Shown: one piece after another, positions 12,176 through 21,768 of the stretch
Numbering within the stretch: the first letter of the stretch is position 1
Layout of the letters: every line of letters starts with the position of its first letter
Source: Telmatactis stephensoni
Lineage: Eukaryota > Cnidaria > Anthozoa > Actiniaria > Isophelliidae
Assembly (NCBI GenBank): GCA_029948255.1
Contig: JALIZF010001759.1
Location: 543,501-607,500 of the forward strand
Direction of reading: 5' to 3'
DNA length: 64,000 nt
The notes under the pieces: model-generated
The model's input: only the letters and a program-made list of their open reading frames with translations
The model's database searches: none
Told to the model about the DNA's origin: nothing
Translations under genes and position numbers: made by a program

Positions 12176-12850
12176 CTATATCATGAAACTTGCAAATGTA
12201 AAAATGTTTTTTCTCTGTGCTCTGTAACTTTTCATATAATCATTTGCTTTGGCTCTTGTTTCTGCTGAAGCATCAGATGCTCTTTTAGCTCGATCATAAG
12301 CATTCCTCTTTGCTCTTTGTTCTGCTGAAGCATTAGATGCTCTTTTAGCTCGAACATAAGCATTCCTCTTTGCTCTTTGTACTGCTGAAGCTTTAGATGC
12401 TCTTTTAGTTCGCACATAAGCATTCCTTTTTGGTTTCTCTTACTCTGATGCTTTAGATGCTCTATAGCCCTTCATATAATTATTATTCTTTGCTTTTTTC
12501 TCTTCTGAGCTCATAGATTTTTGACAGTTTTGTTTGATTGATTTACTATCACAACCTTTTCTTTCATAAACACCTTTGATAGATTTACCAGAAAATTCAT
12601 TTGACATGTCATTTTGACTTTGATCATCAATTTGACTTAAAATTGGCAATGTTGACACATAATGCATCTCATCGACATGACCTAAATAAATAGACCTAAG
12701 ATTTTCTACTGCTTGATTAATAGCTTGCACCACTGTAACTTCTAAGAACAGTTCATTAGATTCTACAATGTGAATATTTAAATTCAATGAATCTGCTACA
12801 GCCTGTATTACTATGTGATCAGCCCATGTTCTTTGCATAGATACTATCAA
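12176..12850 (-). pseudogene. OTU protease second half and R/A/S-rich repeats (Helentron)
   Basis: The first part (12440-12850) shows TWADHIVIQAVADSLNLNI and GHVDEMHYVS, the second half of an OTU cysteine protease with the catalytic histidine in EMHY. It passes into four ~20-residue repeats built on RAKRASxASAEQRAKRNAY (12232-12440; 60-bp period). The repeats are basic and likely flexible. A stop near 12443 interrupts the join. Confidence 0.75.
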
Positions 12851-13304
12851 GTATACTTTCTATGAATCGTTCAGGATTGTCTTGTAAATACTGTATAGCT
12901 CTTGCTCTTACTGATAAGTGGTGACTTGAGTCACCATATAACTGATGTGACACTGATTTAAAAAAGCAATCACCTCCACCACCTACATCTAATGGTCTTA
13001 ATCCATGTCTATATAGTCTGTAATTCAATAAAAAATCAGCACTAGTATTTGATAACAATGCTAAGGAGCTGTTATTTGAAACAGGACCTGGGTTTAATTC
13101 TACATCTCCTGATAATATAATATCTATTTGTGATTTATCAAAGACAACACTAGAGCTTTTAGTTTGTGCAAAATATATACTGTAAAAACTATCTTGTTGC
13201 TTAGTATATCGCATATTCCACCATTTGTAATAATTAACAATATCATAGACAGTAGATGAAACAGGTGTCAACTTCTTTAAAGTATTTTTATGTAATTTTC
13301 TCAA
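12819..13304 (-). pseudogene. 2A peptide followed by OTU protease first half (Helentron)
   Basis: Residues 65-74 read SGDVELNPGP, an exact D(V/I)ExNPGP ribosome-skipping signal; the skip would fall before the final proline, whose codon is 13083-13085. After a spacer comes GLRPLDVGGGGDCFFKSVSH, the OTU motif with catalytic Asp-Cys, and HHLSVRARAIQYLQDNPERF. The catalytic histidine is in the next frame (12440-12850), so one frameshift at about 12835 splits the domain. A 2A here would release a ~70-residue leader from the OTU-Rep-Hel protein. Confidence 0.85.
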
Positions 13305-13308
13305 TTTT

Positions 13309-14128
13309 CTATTTTTCAGATGACGAAAAATTTTTTGTAAAGATATTCTTGACTGGCTCTCTACTTCTAAATCTAATTGAACCTAGTTTAAAATCATTTT
13401 TGACATGAATAGATTGCACTGACTTAATACTCACTTGAATTCTAGACATTCTGCTTGATTTTATATTTGATTTTATATCACCATTAACTACCTGGTCATC
13501 AAATGAACCAAACACAGCTTTTCACTGATGTTTTTATACCAATATCTTTCAAGCTATGAAACATAGGTGTTTGTTTGACTAGTTCATCATTGCAGGAGCT
13601 TTTGTCTTTAAAATCAACAACTTTTGTGTCCCGAAAGACATAATTTGCGTCCCGAAAGACATAATTTGTGTCCCGAAGGACATAATTTGCATCCCGAAAG
13701 ACATAATTTGTGTCCCGAAGGACATCATTCGTGTCCCGAAGGACATCCTTCGTGTCCCGAAGGACATTATTCGTGTCCCGAAGGACATTATTCGTGTCCC
13801 AAAGGACATTATTTGTGTCCCGAAGGACATTCATGTTCCTCAAAGAGGAATTATTGAGCTGTTCCAAAGGACTTTGAGGCATCAAATCGTCGTCATGGTC
13901 TTTCCTAGTCGTGGAGTTAGCTGTTTTCTTAATCGCTGACAATGGATCGAGGGACGTACTAGCTCCTCTGCTGTGGTTGTCAAACAAACACCTTGTTTTA
14001 ACGATCGTTTTTCCTGTCAAAACCTTTTGTAAACTACCCAAACCTCTGAAAGATTCCTTAAAAACAAACTTCTGGTACATTTGCTGAAAGCTGTGCCTGG
14101 TTATAAGAGAAAAACAAAGAGCAATCAT
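13309..14128 (-). pseudogene. Repeat-rich N-terminal region of the Helentron protein (or adjacent gene)
   Basis: Two frames (13499-14128 and 13309-13515) precede the 2A segment. The first contains heptad repeats of the type LRDTNNV (see the 21-bp repeat entry) flanked by unrecognised sequence. They are joined by a frameshift near 13510, and another near 13310 separates them from the 2A frame. I cannot prove that this belongs to the Helentron rather than to a flanking gene; orientation and continuity favour it. Confidence 0.4.
13622..13840. repeat. 21-bp tandem repeat, ~10 copies
   Basis: The unit is of the form GTGTCCCGAAGGACATTATTC with A/G, C/T and T/C variants. On the - strand it codes a 7-residue repeat (LRDTNNV). 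Each unit contains GTCC-CGAA-GGAC, a perfect 4-bp stem around a CGAA loop, so the array can form a string of small hairpins. Confidence 0.9.
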
Positions 14129-14193
14129 TGTTTACTTACCAAGCTTTCCTTCCACAATGAACAGAGCACATGGAAAAGTAACACTGCAGTAAA

Positions 14194-15064
14194 ATGTCAG
14201 CGGTTTTGCCCAAACTTGAGGTCAACCTGCATAGTTCATCTTTTCCTCAATGGGAGTTAGATCTCGACTTCGATCCTCTCTCTGTACCCGTCAACAATAT
14301 CCAGTGGATAGATCAGAATGCCAAACCATTTGATAGACCCCAGGGGATGACAGCCTACAATCAACATCTGCCCCAAAATTTCATTGATGAGGTTCTATTG
14401 GAAAAACAATGTGGTGACCTAGATCTGTTAGCTTTCCCCAACCCTGATTGTTTTGTGGCTGGCCAACTTCACAAGCATTATTCCAGATGGCTGACCATAG
14501 CTGCTTCCTTCAATGAGGAAGACACGTCAGAGATTCTGAGCTGGATAAAAGATGGTGTTGATGTCTTTCAATATTTCAAGCATTTTCATGGTTCATGTAA
14601 GGGGGAGGAATATAATAGTCAGCGCCCACCTCGCAGGGTGTTTAACAATAATGTGTCCTGTAAACAATTTTCTTCATTTATCTCCACTTCCATTCGTGAG
14701 CGTATCGCCACAGGAGCTATCAGAGTATAAGGAAAGGTTGGGGAGGTGGCTCCACCCCACCTGGTTATGGCTTTAACTGTTAAGCCATCCAAACCTCGTT
14801 TATGCAATAATGATCATTTCTTGAATTTATGGATGGTGGACCGGCCTTTTCGCCTAGACTGTCTCCCAGGGCTTCCTCATTATGTTCATCAGAACTCATT
14901 TCAGTCAGTCACCGATGATAAATCAGGTTACGATCACTTATTGTTAACTCCCAATAGCCTGCACCTATTTTGGCTTCTGTTGGGGAAATTGGTACTTTGT
15001 TAGTAATTCAATTCCCTTCGGATGGAAGTTATCAGCATATATATACCATTCGACTGGTTCTCTG
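14194..15064 (+). pseudogene. DIRS-like N-terminal protein and RT first half
   Basis: A 178-residue frame starts at an ATG at 14194 (MSAVLPKLEV) and ends at 14730; it includes the region just before RT (RPPRRVFNNN, SFISTSIRERIATGAIRV). After a frameshift, MALTVKPSKPRLCNNDHFLN (a primer-grip-like 'VvpKPSKPRLcfD' type motif) leads to DDKSGYDHLLL. Stops near 15001 follow, then the frame SAYIYHSTGSLV runs up to the insertion at 15070. The continuation lies at 16224. Confidence 0.7.
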
Positions 15065-15069
15065 GTGTC

Positions 15070-16223
15070 CAGGGCCGTAGCGAGGTCTAAATTATTGGGG
15101 GGGCTCTCGGGATTTCAAGTCACATTATAGTGAGCGAAAGACAAAAGTAAATTTGCACCACGTGATGCTTTATGTATGGGCGTATCTGTAGGGTCCTAGC
15201 GTGCACGTGACTCCCCTTGTTTGTGAGCCTGGGGGGTGTGGAGGATTTTTGTTGTGATTCAGTGAAATTCATCTGATCCCCTGTAATTAACTACAGCATT
15301 TTGATGATCCTCCTTAATGACGGTTGTACTTTTGACGATCCCCCCTCCACCAGAAATGTGGTTGTTAATGATAATAATGTTAATACGTAGCCTTCGTTTC
15401 AATGGTAGTCAAACTTGCATGTTTTTTGAGGTTCAAATCGTACTCATAACCTGATCTTTTTGTAATACAATATTTAGCTATAGTGAGTACGAATTTTGGT
15501 AGAAAAAGAGTTCTCTACCACCGTTTCTAAGTTGTTACATTGTTAATAGCTACATTGAGCACAAAGTGCGAGCCACTTGGCAAAAAAATGGCCATTTTTT
15601 ACAAAAGTGAGTTTTTTCAACTCTTTTGGGGGAATGAAACGTGATGTAGTTAGTCGTCAAGAGCTAGGTTGTATTTTAATAGCAATGTAGGTACCATCTT
15701 TAGATTTCCCGAAAAAAAGTACCACTTTTCAACCATGTAGTTGACATGGAATATTACTTAAGAGCGCGAAGCGCGAGCCGCAAAATTACAACAAAATTAC
15801 ATTTCGCTGTTGTAAATAGTGAAAATTAAATATTAATATTGAAGTAATTTCATAGGTTTCTACTAATCCTGTTATTTTGGGAGTCTGTTTGAAGATGGCT
15901 GGCGAAAGCCCAGAAACCAGCACTGACCTTCGATCATTCCTTTGGAATGTGAGTTTAAATACAGCCCAGCATATCTAAGAGAATACCATTTTACAGTTCC
16001 ATCAGTCTCGAATAATATCTGTTGACATGGTCAGCTTAGAACTGTATTAACAATGTACTTTTTACCCTAAATTCTGTAGCAATGTGTTATATATATGACA
16101 TTTTAATATTGTATTCATCTAAAATTTAAAACTTTAAATTTGAAAATTCAAAAATTGAAAAACCGTTGAAAAATTATTGGGGGGGCGAGCGCCCCCATTG
16201 CCCCTCCCCTTGCTACGGCCCTG
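15070..16223. mobile_element. 1154-bp TIR element inserted in the DIRS-like RT
   Basis: Ends are CAGGGCCGTAGC (15070-15081) and GCTACGGCCCTG (16212-16223), an exact 12-bp TIR, with G-rich subterminal sequence on both sides. GTGTC flanks it at 15065-15069 and 16224-16228. Removing the element and one GTGTC rejoins the RT frame as GSLV-SHYIRS leading to YIDD, which proves the borders. CAGGG termini resemble hAT-type elements, but those make 8-bp duplications; only 5 bp match here beyond the terminal CTG. No full transposase is present. Confidence 0.85.
15895..15948 (+). other. Possible first coding exon left inside the TIR element
   Basis: An ATG at 15895 opens an 18-codon frame (MAGESPETSTDLRSFLWN) ending exactly at a consensus donor GTGAGT (15949). 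No downstream exon follows before the element ends 275 bp later. This may be the surviving first exon of the element's transposase gene after an internal deletion, or chance. Confidence 0.3.
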
Positions 16224-16857
16224 GTGTCTCACTACATTCGGTCCATGGGAATCCCCTGCTCGCTTTATATAGACGATCGTCATATTGGACAGTTGACCCT
16301 CCCCCCTCCAGCCGTTCTCTCCCATCAGATTTGGAACTAGCTATTTCGGCTCTCTTTATTGTGTGTCTTACCGTGACCTCCCTGGGATACTTTCTTGGCT
16401 TGAAAAAATGGGTGCTAGTCCCTCGTCAAGAGGTTCCTTACCTAGGATTTATATGTGACTCCCACAAACAAGCTTTTACGCTCATACCAGCTAAAAAATC
16501 CAAATTCCTCTCACTGGTTTGGGATATTTTAAAGGGTAACTTTCTTCAGCATGCTGGTGCTGCGTCCAGTCGATGTTTGGTGGTGAGCTTGGTCACTCTG
16601 TAGGTCTGATGGCATTACCCTCAAATGTTCGTTCTGATTTGGATGGGAGTCTGTTGCCGTTCTTTTTGCCTTTTCCTACACCTTCATGTCTAGGAGTCAA
16701 CGTGTTCGCTAAGTCCCCTGCTGAACACTCAGAGTCGCTATTTCGTAATCCTTATGCCTTTCCTCCTATCGTCCTAATTGGACAACTGTTGCGATTTCTG
16801 AAGGCGCTCTCAATACCCTGCACTTTAGTCGTGCCAGACGTGTTTCCTAGAAGATAA
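16224..16857 (+). pseudogene. DIRS-like RT second half and RNase H tail
   Basis: The frame reads SHYIRSMGIPCSLYIDDRH (RT catalytic YIDD), shifts to SLGYFLGLKKWVLVPRQEVPYLGF (the LGF motif of the RT thumb side), then, after loss of most of RNase H, MALPSNVRS...GVNVFAKSP and LVVPDVFPRR. At least two frameshifts. An 18-bp near-duplication (TGTTTCCTAGAAGATA) occurs at 16840-16880. Confidence 0.7.
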
Positions 16858-17254
16858 TGTTGTGTTTCCTAGAAGATACCGTGTTTCAGAGCTCGGTCTA
16901 GTCATCAGCTTGCACGTCAAGGGGATCCTGGTGTGTTACTGTCCCCCACCACATCTGGTTATCAGCTCTATCCTGGGATCTCTGGGTATTTAGACTTTAA
17001 ACCGTACCATTGGAGTAAATGGCTTTAATTATGACCTCCTTGGATTATATTTCTTATATTCTAATAATGATTTGAATAAACCAGTTGTGACTGACGTTTG
17101 TTTGTTCGTTCTTTTTTTACTGCTCCCCAGGATCTGCCCCAAGTGGCTCGCCTCTTTGTCCCAGCTGTCGCCTGCCCCTCATGTTGCCACCCTAACGATT
17201 ATAAATTTCGGTAATGTCAGTTGTGTGGTTATTCTTGCCAATTGTGCCAGCCCT

Positions 17255-18284
17255 TAACCAGTCCCACGGCCAAAGTTGACGTCCAATTGTTAGATTCCTG
17301 ACTCCAAGAGCTTAACCAATCTGTGCTTTCCAAGCCCTATGCAAAACAAAAAGAATCTCTTCAGAGTGAACTCGAGACTTTGAGAGCCTTGCCAGGTTCT
17401 AAATCGCTTCTCACCGCAACCCCCAAAGACGTATGCCGCTTTCTAGTAGGGAAATATGAAAAAGGGAAAACCCAAATCTATGTTACTGGCTGTCCGAACG
17501 TTGGAAAACATGGCACCCATACATGTACTACTAGCTTATAGTACGGTCGACTCGTATATTGGAAAGTTAAGGGCGATTTTCCATGACGCAGATCGCCAGG
17601 GTGAATGGGAAGTACTTTCTCTTTAGGTAATCCGGCGTCTGCCATGCAGGTCAAAGCTGTTACAGCAGAGCAGCTTCAAGCGAGGAAAACCCCTCAACAG
17701 GCTGTGCCTTTATTTCTTCCCAAACTTCATTCAACTGCACGACACATCAATTGTAAGATGATGTCTCCCAACACTACAGCTACTGACTTGTACATACTGG
17801 CTCGAGACCAAGCGATGTTTAAAACGCTTTTCTTCAGCAGTGATCGTGACTTCGGATCTTGGCCTTGTTAAAACCTCTGAAATCCTCTGGTTTCCTGATG
17901 ATGATGGTTTTCTATTTAACCATGTTTGGGGAAAGTCGCTGCGGGACAGATCATCCAACATGTTCGGCATCCAATGTCACCCCAATCCGTTGGTGTGTCC
18001 TGTGGCTGCTATTGAAACATATGTTACAGTTTGCCAGTACCTTGCAATTGACCTTTCCCGAGGATACCCACCCCTCAGGGTGATGTGATTGACAAACCCC
18101 TTGCAAGCTCTACTTCCCAACAGTGGTTAAAACTTTACCTGAAAGAAGCTCACGTTGATGAAGGGGAAACTGTGCATAGCCTTTGGGTTGGCTGTGCAAT
18201 AACGCTGGCCTTATCAGGTGCACAGCTAGCGGACATAATGGGTCATGTTGGTTGGAAAAATGATCAAACACCTTATATTACATG
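17255..18284 (+). pseudogene. DIRS-like tyrosine recombinase, catalytic arginine lost
   Basis: N-terminal part: KQKESLQSELETLRALPGSK, LGNPASAMQVKA and QARKTPQQAVPLFLPKL (core-binding domain). Catalytic part (17840-18284): VTSDLGLVKTSEILWFP, NPLVCPVAAIETYV, then HSLWVGCAITLALSGAQL and IMGHVGWKNDQTPYI. The last segment corresponds to HxxR..., (H/W)xxxxxxxxY; the position normally Arg in HSLR is Trp here, so the copy is catalytically dead as well as split by several stops. Confidence 0.8.
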
Positions 18285-18589
18285 AAACTCGCTGGGGTGT
18301 TATGCCAAAGCTCGCCTTCCACCTGCTATCGTCTGAGCAAAATAACATCCAAGACTCCACTGATCACTACCGAGATTTGAACTCATTAAAAAAAATTTGT
18401 TTCTGCCTTCCCTCCAATCCCAAGCAAAGGACCTGCTCCACATTAGTACATAATAAATCAGTCCTTACATCCTTTGTCCCTGTCTTAGTGTGGGTCTAAG
18501 ATTAGGATTTGATCTTAGTATGGGCTTATTATGACTATGGGTTTGCAGGAGGGTTTAGGAATTGTTAACCATCTTCTAGGCATGAGACC

Positions 18590-18644
18590 GCCAGGTCTCC
18601 CATTCTCACTTATAAGTGGGGGAGAGCAATGACAATAGTTCACT
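18590..18644. repeat. Direct repeat, left copy
   Basis: It starts GCCAGGTCTCCCATTCTC and ends GACAATAGTTCACT. The second copy at 18847-18897 is the same except for a 4-bp gap in the middle. The central CACTTATAAGTG is itself a palindrome. It lies 300 bp beyond the recombinase frame. Confidence 0.85.
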
Positions 18645-18846
18645 ATTATCAGCAGTCTCACACACGTATATAAATGAGAATCATAATTAGCATAATTCTC
18701 TTCTGTGCAACTGAGAGGAAGTTACACTGCGTTGTGGGCGTGGACTTGTTCTTGCTCTCCTCCACCACTTTGGTGGTCATTTTCAATATTGCTCCCTCCC
18801 TCCCTACCCAATTAATTCTTTCACCTTTTCTGTATTGAGTTCGACT

Positions 18847-18897
18847 GCCAGGTCTCCCATTCTCTCAAGTGGGGGAGAGCAATGACAATAGTTCACT
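18847..18897. repeat. Direct repeat, right copy
   Basis: Second copy of the repeat at 18590, 257 bp further on, lacking TTAT in its centre. A B1-A2-B2 arrangement of Ngaro-type split direct repeats would place this as B2; the matching A1 at the left end of copy 2 was not found. Confidence 0.8.
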
Positions 18898-19400
18898 GTT
18901 CTATCAAATCGTCTCTTGGGGCGTCCACATTATGTAAAGCTGGTAAACAAGGTTCTAAAACTGCTGCCGAACTAGAGAAAACACTTACACGTGCAAGGAT
19001 TTTTAGTATTAAGGTATCAGGGTACCCTAAAGTTTATCAAAAGGGTCGACTTTTACTTTTTTACATTTTCTGATAGAATACAAAATAAGCTATGATTTAG
19101 TGAAAAAATTATTTCACTAGCGATTTTTAATAGCGAGTTATAAGCGAAAAACTTTTTTACTCGTGCCCAGGCCTTTAGTTTTTTTTTCCTGTCGTTGCCG
19201 CAAGAAGAGGCCTTTCTTGCGCAATTGGTCACGTGTTAAAGCTCCCGATTGGTTAAGAGGGTAAGAAACAATGCCCCTCATTCATCACCTTTGAGCCAGT
19301 GCAAACTCTTCGAAGGTCTTCGAAGTGAACGCCAGTCAGGAACTTTAGGAATGCAAGATGGCGGACAGCCCCCAAAACAGCTTTCAGAGACAGGCTTTTC
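18898..19400 (+). other. Spacer with a short unassigned frame
   Basis: A frame at 18882-19073 contains SSLGASTLCKAGKQGSKTAA and has a protein-like composition, but no family is recognised. The rest is AT-rich, and the left end of the CR1-like LINE probably lies between 19180 and 19400. Confidence 0.3.
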
Positions 19401-20250
19401 CAGCAGTGAGACAATAGAAAATGGACTTTTAACTCAAGATATACCTAGACACTTATAAGGGCTTTAGAGTGGGCTGTTATTTTGAGCTTGATCGGCAATA
19501 CTTTGACCAAATATCGAACTCTCAATGGAGTACTCGAAAATGAAGCTCTGGCGAGTCAGAGCAATTCCCCTGAGCTGGAAATCTACGAATTTCTCACCCT
19601 ACATGTTGCTAAACAAACGCATATAGAGGCCAGTTAATTATATTTTTCATTCAAGCATTCAAGAAATCTTGAGAGGTTTTGGTATTGAATTCTAACACTG
19701 AAATTCTGGCCAGACAATAATTTTATATATTTTCACTGAACTAAGGCTCTATTTGACCTGATGCTTTTGGTCACGTAATGGATAAAACATCTGAAACATG
19801 AACGAAAAAATACACGATTTGTTATTGTGTCAAAAGCGCCGTTGTAGAAGTCCTTACAGCAAAGAATTGAGATATATAGTGAAATAAAAAGTTGAATAAA
19901 CTGTTTTTTTGCAGAGACACTGAGGTTGTTGCAGGAGTAGAACAATGGGAAGTGGAGCTTTTAACTCGAGATATACCTATATACTTATAAGAGCTTCAGG
20001 ATGGGCTGCTATTTTGAGCTTCATCTCCAATACTTTGACCAAATATTGAACTCTAATGGAGTACTTCAAAGCAGGCCCTCGCGATAAAGAGTATTTGCTA
20101 TGAGCTGGAAATCTACGAATTTCTCATCGTACATGTTGCTAAACGAACATATATAGAGGGAAGTCAATTATATTCCTCATTCAAGCATTGAAGAGATCTT
20201 GAGAGGTATTTGTACCGAATTGTAATATTGGAATTCTGAAGGAGACCATT
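19400..20250 (+). repeat. Two diverged ~330-bp direct repeats upstream of the LINE coding region
   Basis: 19400-19735 and 19930-20250 align along their length: shared blocks include TTTAACTC(A/G)AGATATACCTA, TACTTTGACCAAATAT, GAGCTGGAAATCTACGAATT and TCTTGAGAGG. The period is about 530 bp. The second ends directly before the first ATG of the LINE frame at 20253. Such tandem 5' units are known as promoter monomers in some LINEs; here that role is inferred from position only. Confidence 0.75.
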
Positions 20251-20252
20251 GC

Positions 20253-21294
20253 ATGGAACTTGACCTTGATTACGCGTTTGGTCAGGCAACGTCTTTTATA
20301 TTTTTTTCAAGTTATGTTAACCAAGAAATTTGCATAGAGCATCCCCGAGAGGATAAGAAGCACAATAAGCTAATAATCAAGACTCAAAAGCCATCAACTG
20401 CATTGTTCCTGTCTACAAAGCGAAAACAATCATCTTTTGGCAATAGGAAAACCAGAAAAACAAAGCAAGCTTACTCATACTATGCAAATTCAGATGCAAG
20501 AACACGACTAATAATTCAAGATGGAGACGTCGAGGAAAATCCTGGACCATCTACTCAAGAGCAAGTTTCTGGCTTAAAAACTGTCGCTAAAAAGAAGAAT
20601 AATCTACACTCGTCCCAACTTTGTGAAAAACCATGCAAGTCAAATCAACTCAGGTATTTATGCAGTAAATGCTTTGAGGTTAGTCACGTTTGCTGTGCCA
20701 GCTCTTCTTCACTGACGTCATTGGTATCACACAATCGCAGAATTTTGCTCAACTGGACATGCCAATGTTGTAGCCTCTCGGATTTGCCTTTCTATGGTCA
20801 AGACATCATCTCAAATTTAATCGACACTGAAGCCACACATGATATACATCCACATGTGCCTGATGATATCCATCTTCAAACTCTCGAGAATAAGGCCAAT
20901 CAACTATTTTTATTCCATCTAAATACGCAATCCATGATATCGACCTTCAACGAGTTTCTTCTAACTGTTCAGTGCTACCCATTTGACGTGCTAACCTTAA
21001 GCGAAACCTGGCTTAAAGACAACGAACTCCTTCTAAAACATGTCTCCATTCCTGGTTTCTGCTTTGAGTACCGCAATCGAGAATCAATCAGAGGTGGGGG
21101 CGTTGGCGCGTACATAAGAGAAACTGTTGCTTACAAACGTTGCAGTGATATCGAACGCCTACAACCAGAACTGGAGCATATGTGGTTAGAATTTAAAGGA
21201 AGGAACAGACATAGCAAACTACTTCTTGGAGTGTTCTATAGATCTACAAGAATTTTATCTACAAGCGTATGGTTCGACAAATTCGAATCCCTTT
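20253..21294 (+). pseudogene. CR1-like LINE protein, N-terminal part: 2A peptide, PHD-like finger, endonuclease start
   Basis: Starts at ATG 20253. Residues 90-99 read DGDVEENPGP, a consensus 2A skipping signal, as described for several APE-type LINEs. A Cys/His-rich PHD-like finger follows (CEKPCKS, CSKCFEVSHVCC, WTCQCC; about residues 123-175). The endonuclease begins at LFHLNTQSM (residue ~224) with VLTLSETWL (catalytic Glu) and GGGVGAYIRE. The frame stops three codons after the gypsy insertion at 21295; the continuation begins at 25758 (after TSD copy 25753-25757). Confidence 0.85.
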
Positions 21295-21427
21295 TGTAGT
21301 GTACTTATGTAAGGTCAGCGGTTGACCATGTGAGTAGGGGAGCAATAAAGATGGCGGACGTCCCGAAGGACTTGTTGTGAGTTTAATCTGTTTCAATCTC
21401 GTGGATACACCGGCCATCGGTACTACA
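21295..21427 (+). repeat. 5' LTR (133 bp)
   Basis: Begins TGTAGTGTAC and ends CGGTACTACA, with TG...CA termini. It contains AGCAATAAAGATGG, whose AATAAA may be the polyadenylation signal. The LTR is very short for the group. Confidence 0.95.
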
Positions 21428-21445
21428 TCTGGCGACGAGGAGTAA
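21428..21445 (+). promoter_or_regulatory. Candidate primer-binding site
   Basis: TCTGGCGACGAGGAG follows the 5' LTR directly, where the minus-strand primer site of an LTR retrotransposon lies. I have not matched it to a specific tRNA. Confidence 0.5.
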
Positions 21446-21477
21446 AATTAAGTTGTTAAGAAGGCGTTGACGAACGA

Positions 21478-21768
21478 TGGCGTCCTCAATATTAGAAATT
21501 GGAGGATTATAACCATTTGACGTACACAGTGACCCAAATAGTTTGGCACTGGAATGGATGCGATGGCTTCGCAGTTTTCAACTTTATGCTGATGGAAAAG
21601 GAATGTTATATCTCCTGATAAAGATGACAACAAGATAAAGCGGAGAGCTTTTAATTAAAATTACTCCTCCATTCAGCAGCACCCGACGTTCAAGATATTT
21701 TTGTTTTACTAGATACTGGAGGACCGAAGGAATGCACAAATGCAGAGAAGGCCCTGAATGATTATTTC
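21478..21768 (+). pseudogene. gag N-terminus of the gypsy element, broken
   Basis: An ATG at 21478 starts MASSILEIGG, then a stop; the same frame continues with LALEWMRWLRSFQLYADG, typical of the start of Mag/gypsy Gag. Two frameshifts between about 21600 and 21690 separate it from the open gag-pol frame, which in its own frame already begins upstream with LLDTGGPKE. The break makes Gag production from this copy unlikely. Confidence 0.7.

Larger units (their letters stand above)
4600..14130 (-). mobile_element. Helentron (Helitron-type rolling-circle transposon) with OTU, EN and RPA parts
   Basis: Reading the - strand from high to low coordinates: a repeat-rich N-terminus, a 2A peptide, an OTU protease, an R/A-rich repeat, a zinc-binding region, HUH Rep, Pif1-like helicase, APE-like endonuclease, and then a separate RPA-like gene. 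Known Helentrons (animal Helitron2-type) differ from classical Helitrons in carrying the endonuclease after the helicase and often an OTU domain, so the order is diagnostic. The main protein is broken by about ten frameshifts, and a MITE sits in the helicase. The exact ends were not found. It lies between two DIRS-like copies. Confidence 0.85.
14194..18900 (+). mobile_element. DIRS-like retrotransposon, copy 2, nearly complete in domain order but decayed
   Basis: Reading + : N-terminal frame (14194-14730), RT (to 15064 and from 16224), RNase H tail (to 16857), tyrosine recombinase (17255-18284), then a pair of ~50-bp direct repeats at 18590 and 18847. A 1154-bp TIR element interrupts the RT. 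Much of RNase H is deleted between about 16600 and 16610. Relationship to copy 1 is shown by shared motifs in RT, spacer and recombinase. The repeat pair may be the right-hand part of split direct repeats as in Ngaro-type elements. Confidence 0.75.

Noticed and set aside
13622..13840. CRISPR-like array of short repeats
   Set aside because: The units are contiguous 21-bp tandem repeats without unique spacers, in a eukaryotic transposon.
1600..18900. A single DIRS-like element split by the Helentron
   Set aside because: Both sides contain RT and recombinase N-terminal parts, so they are two copies.
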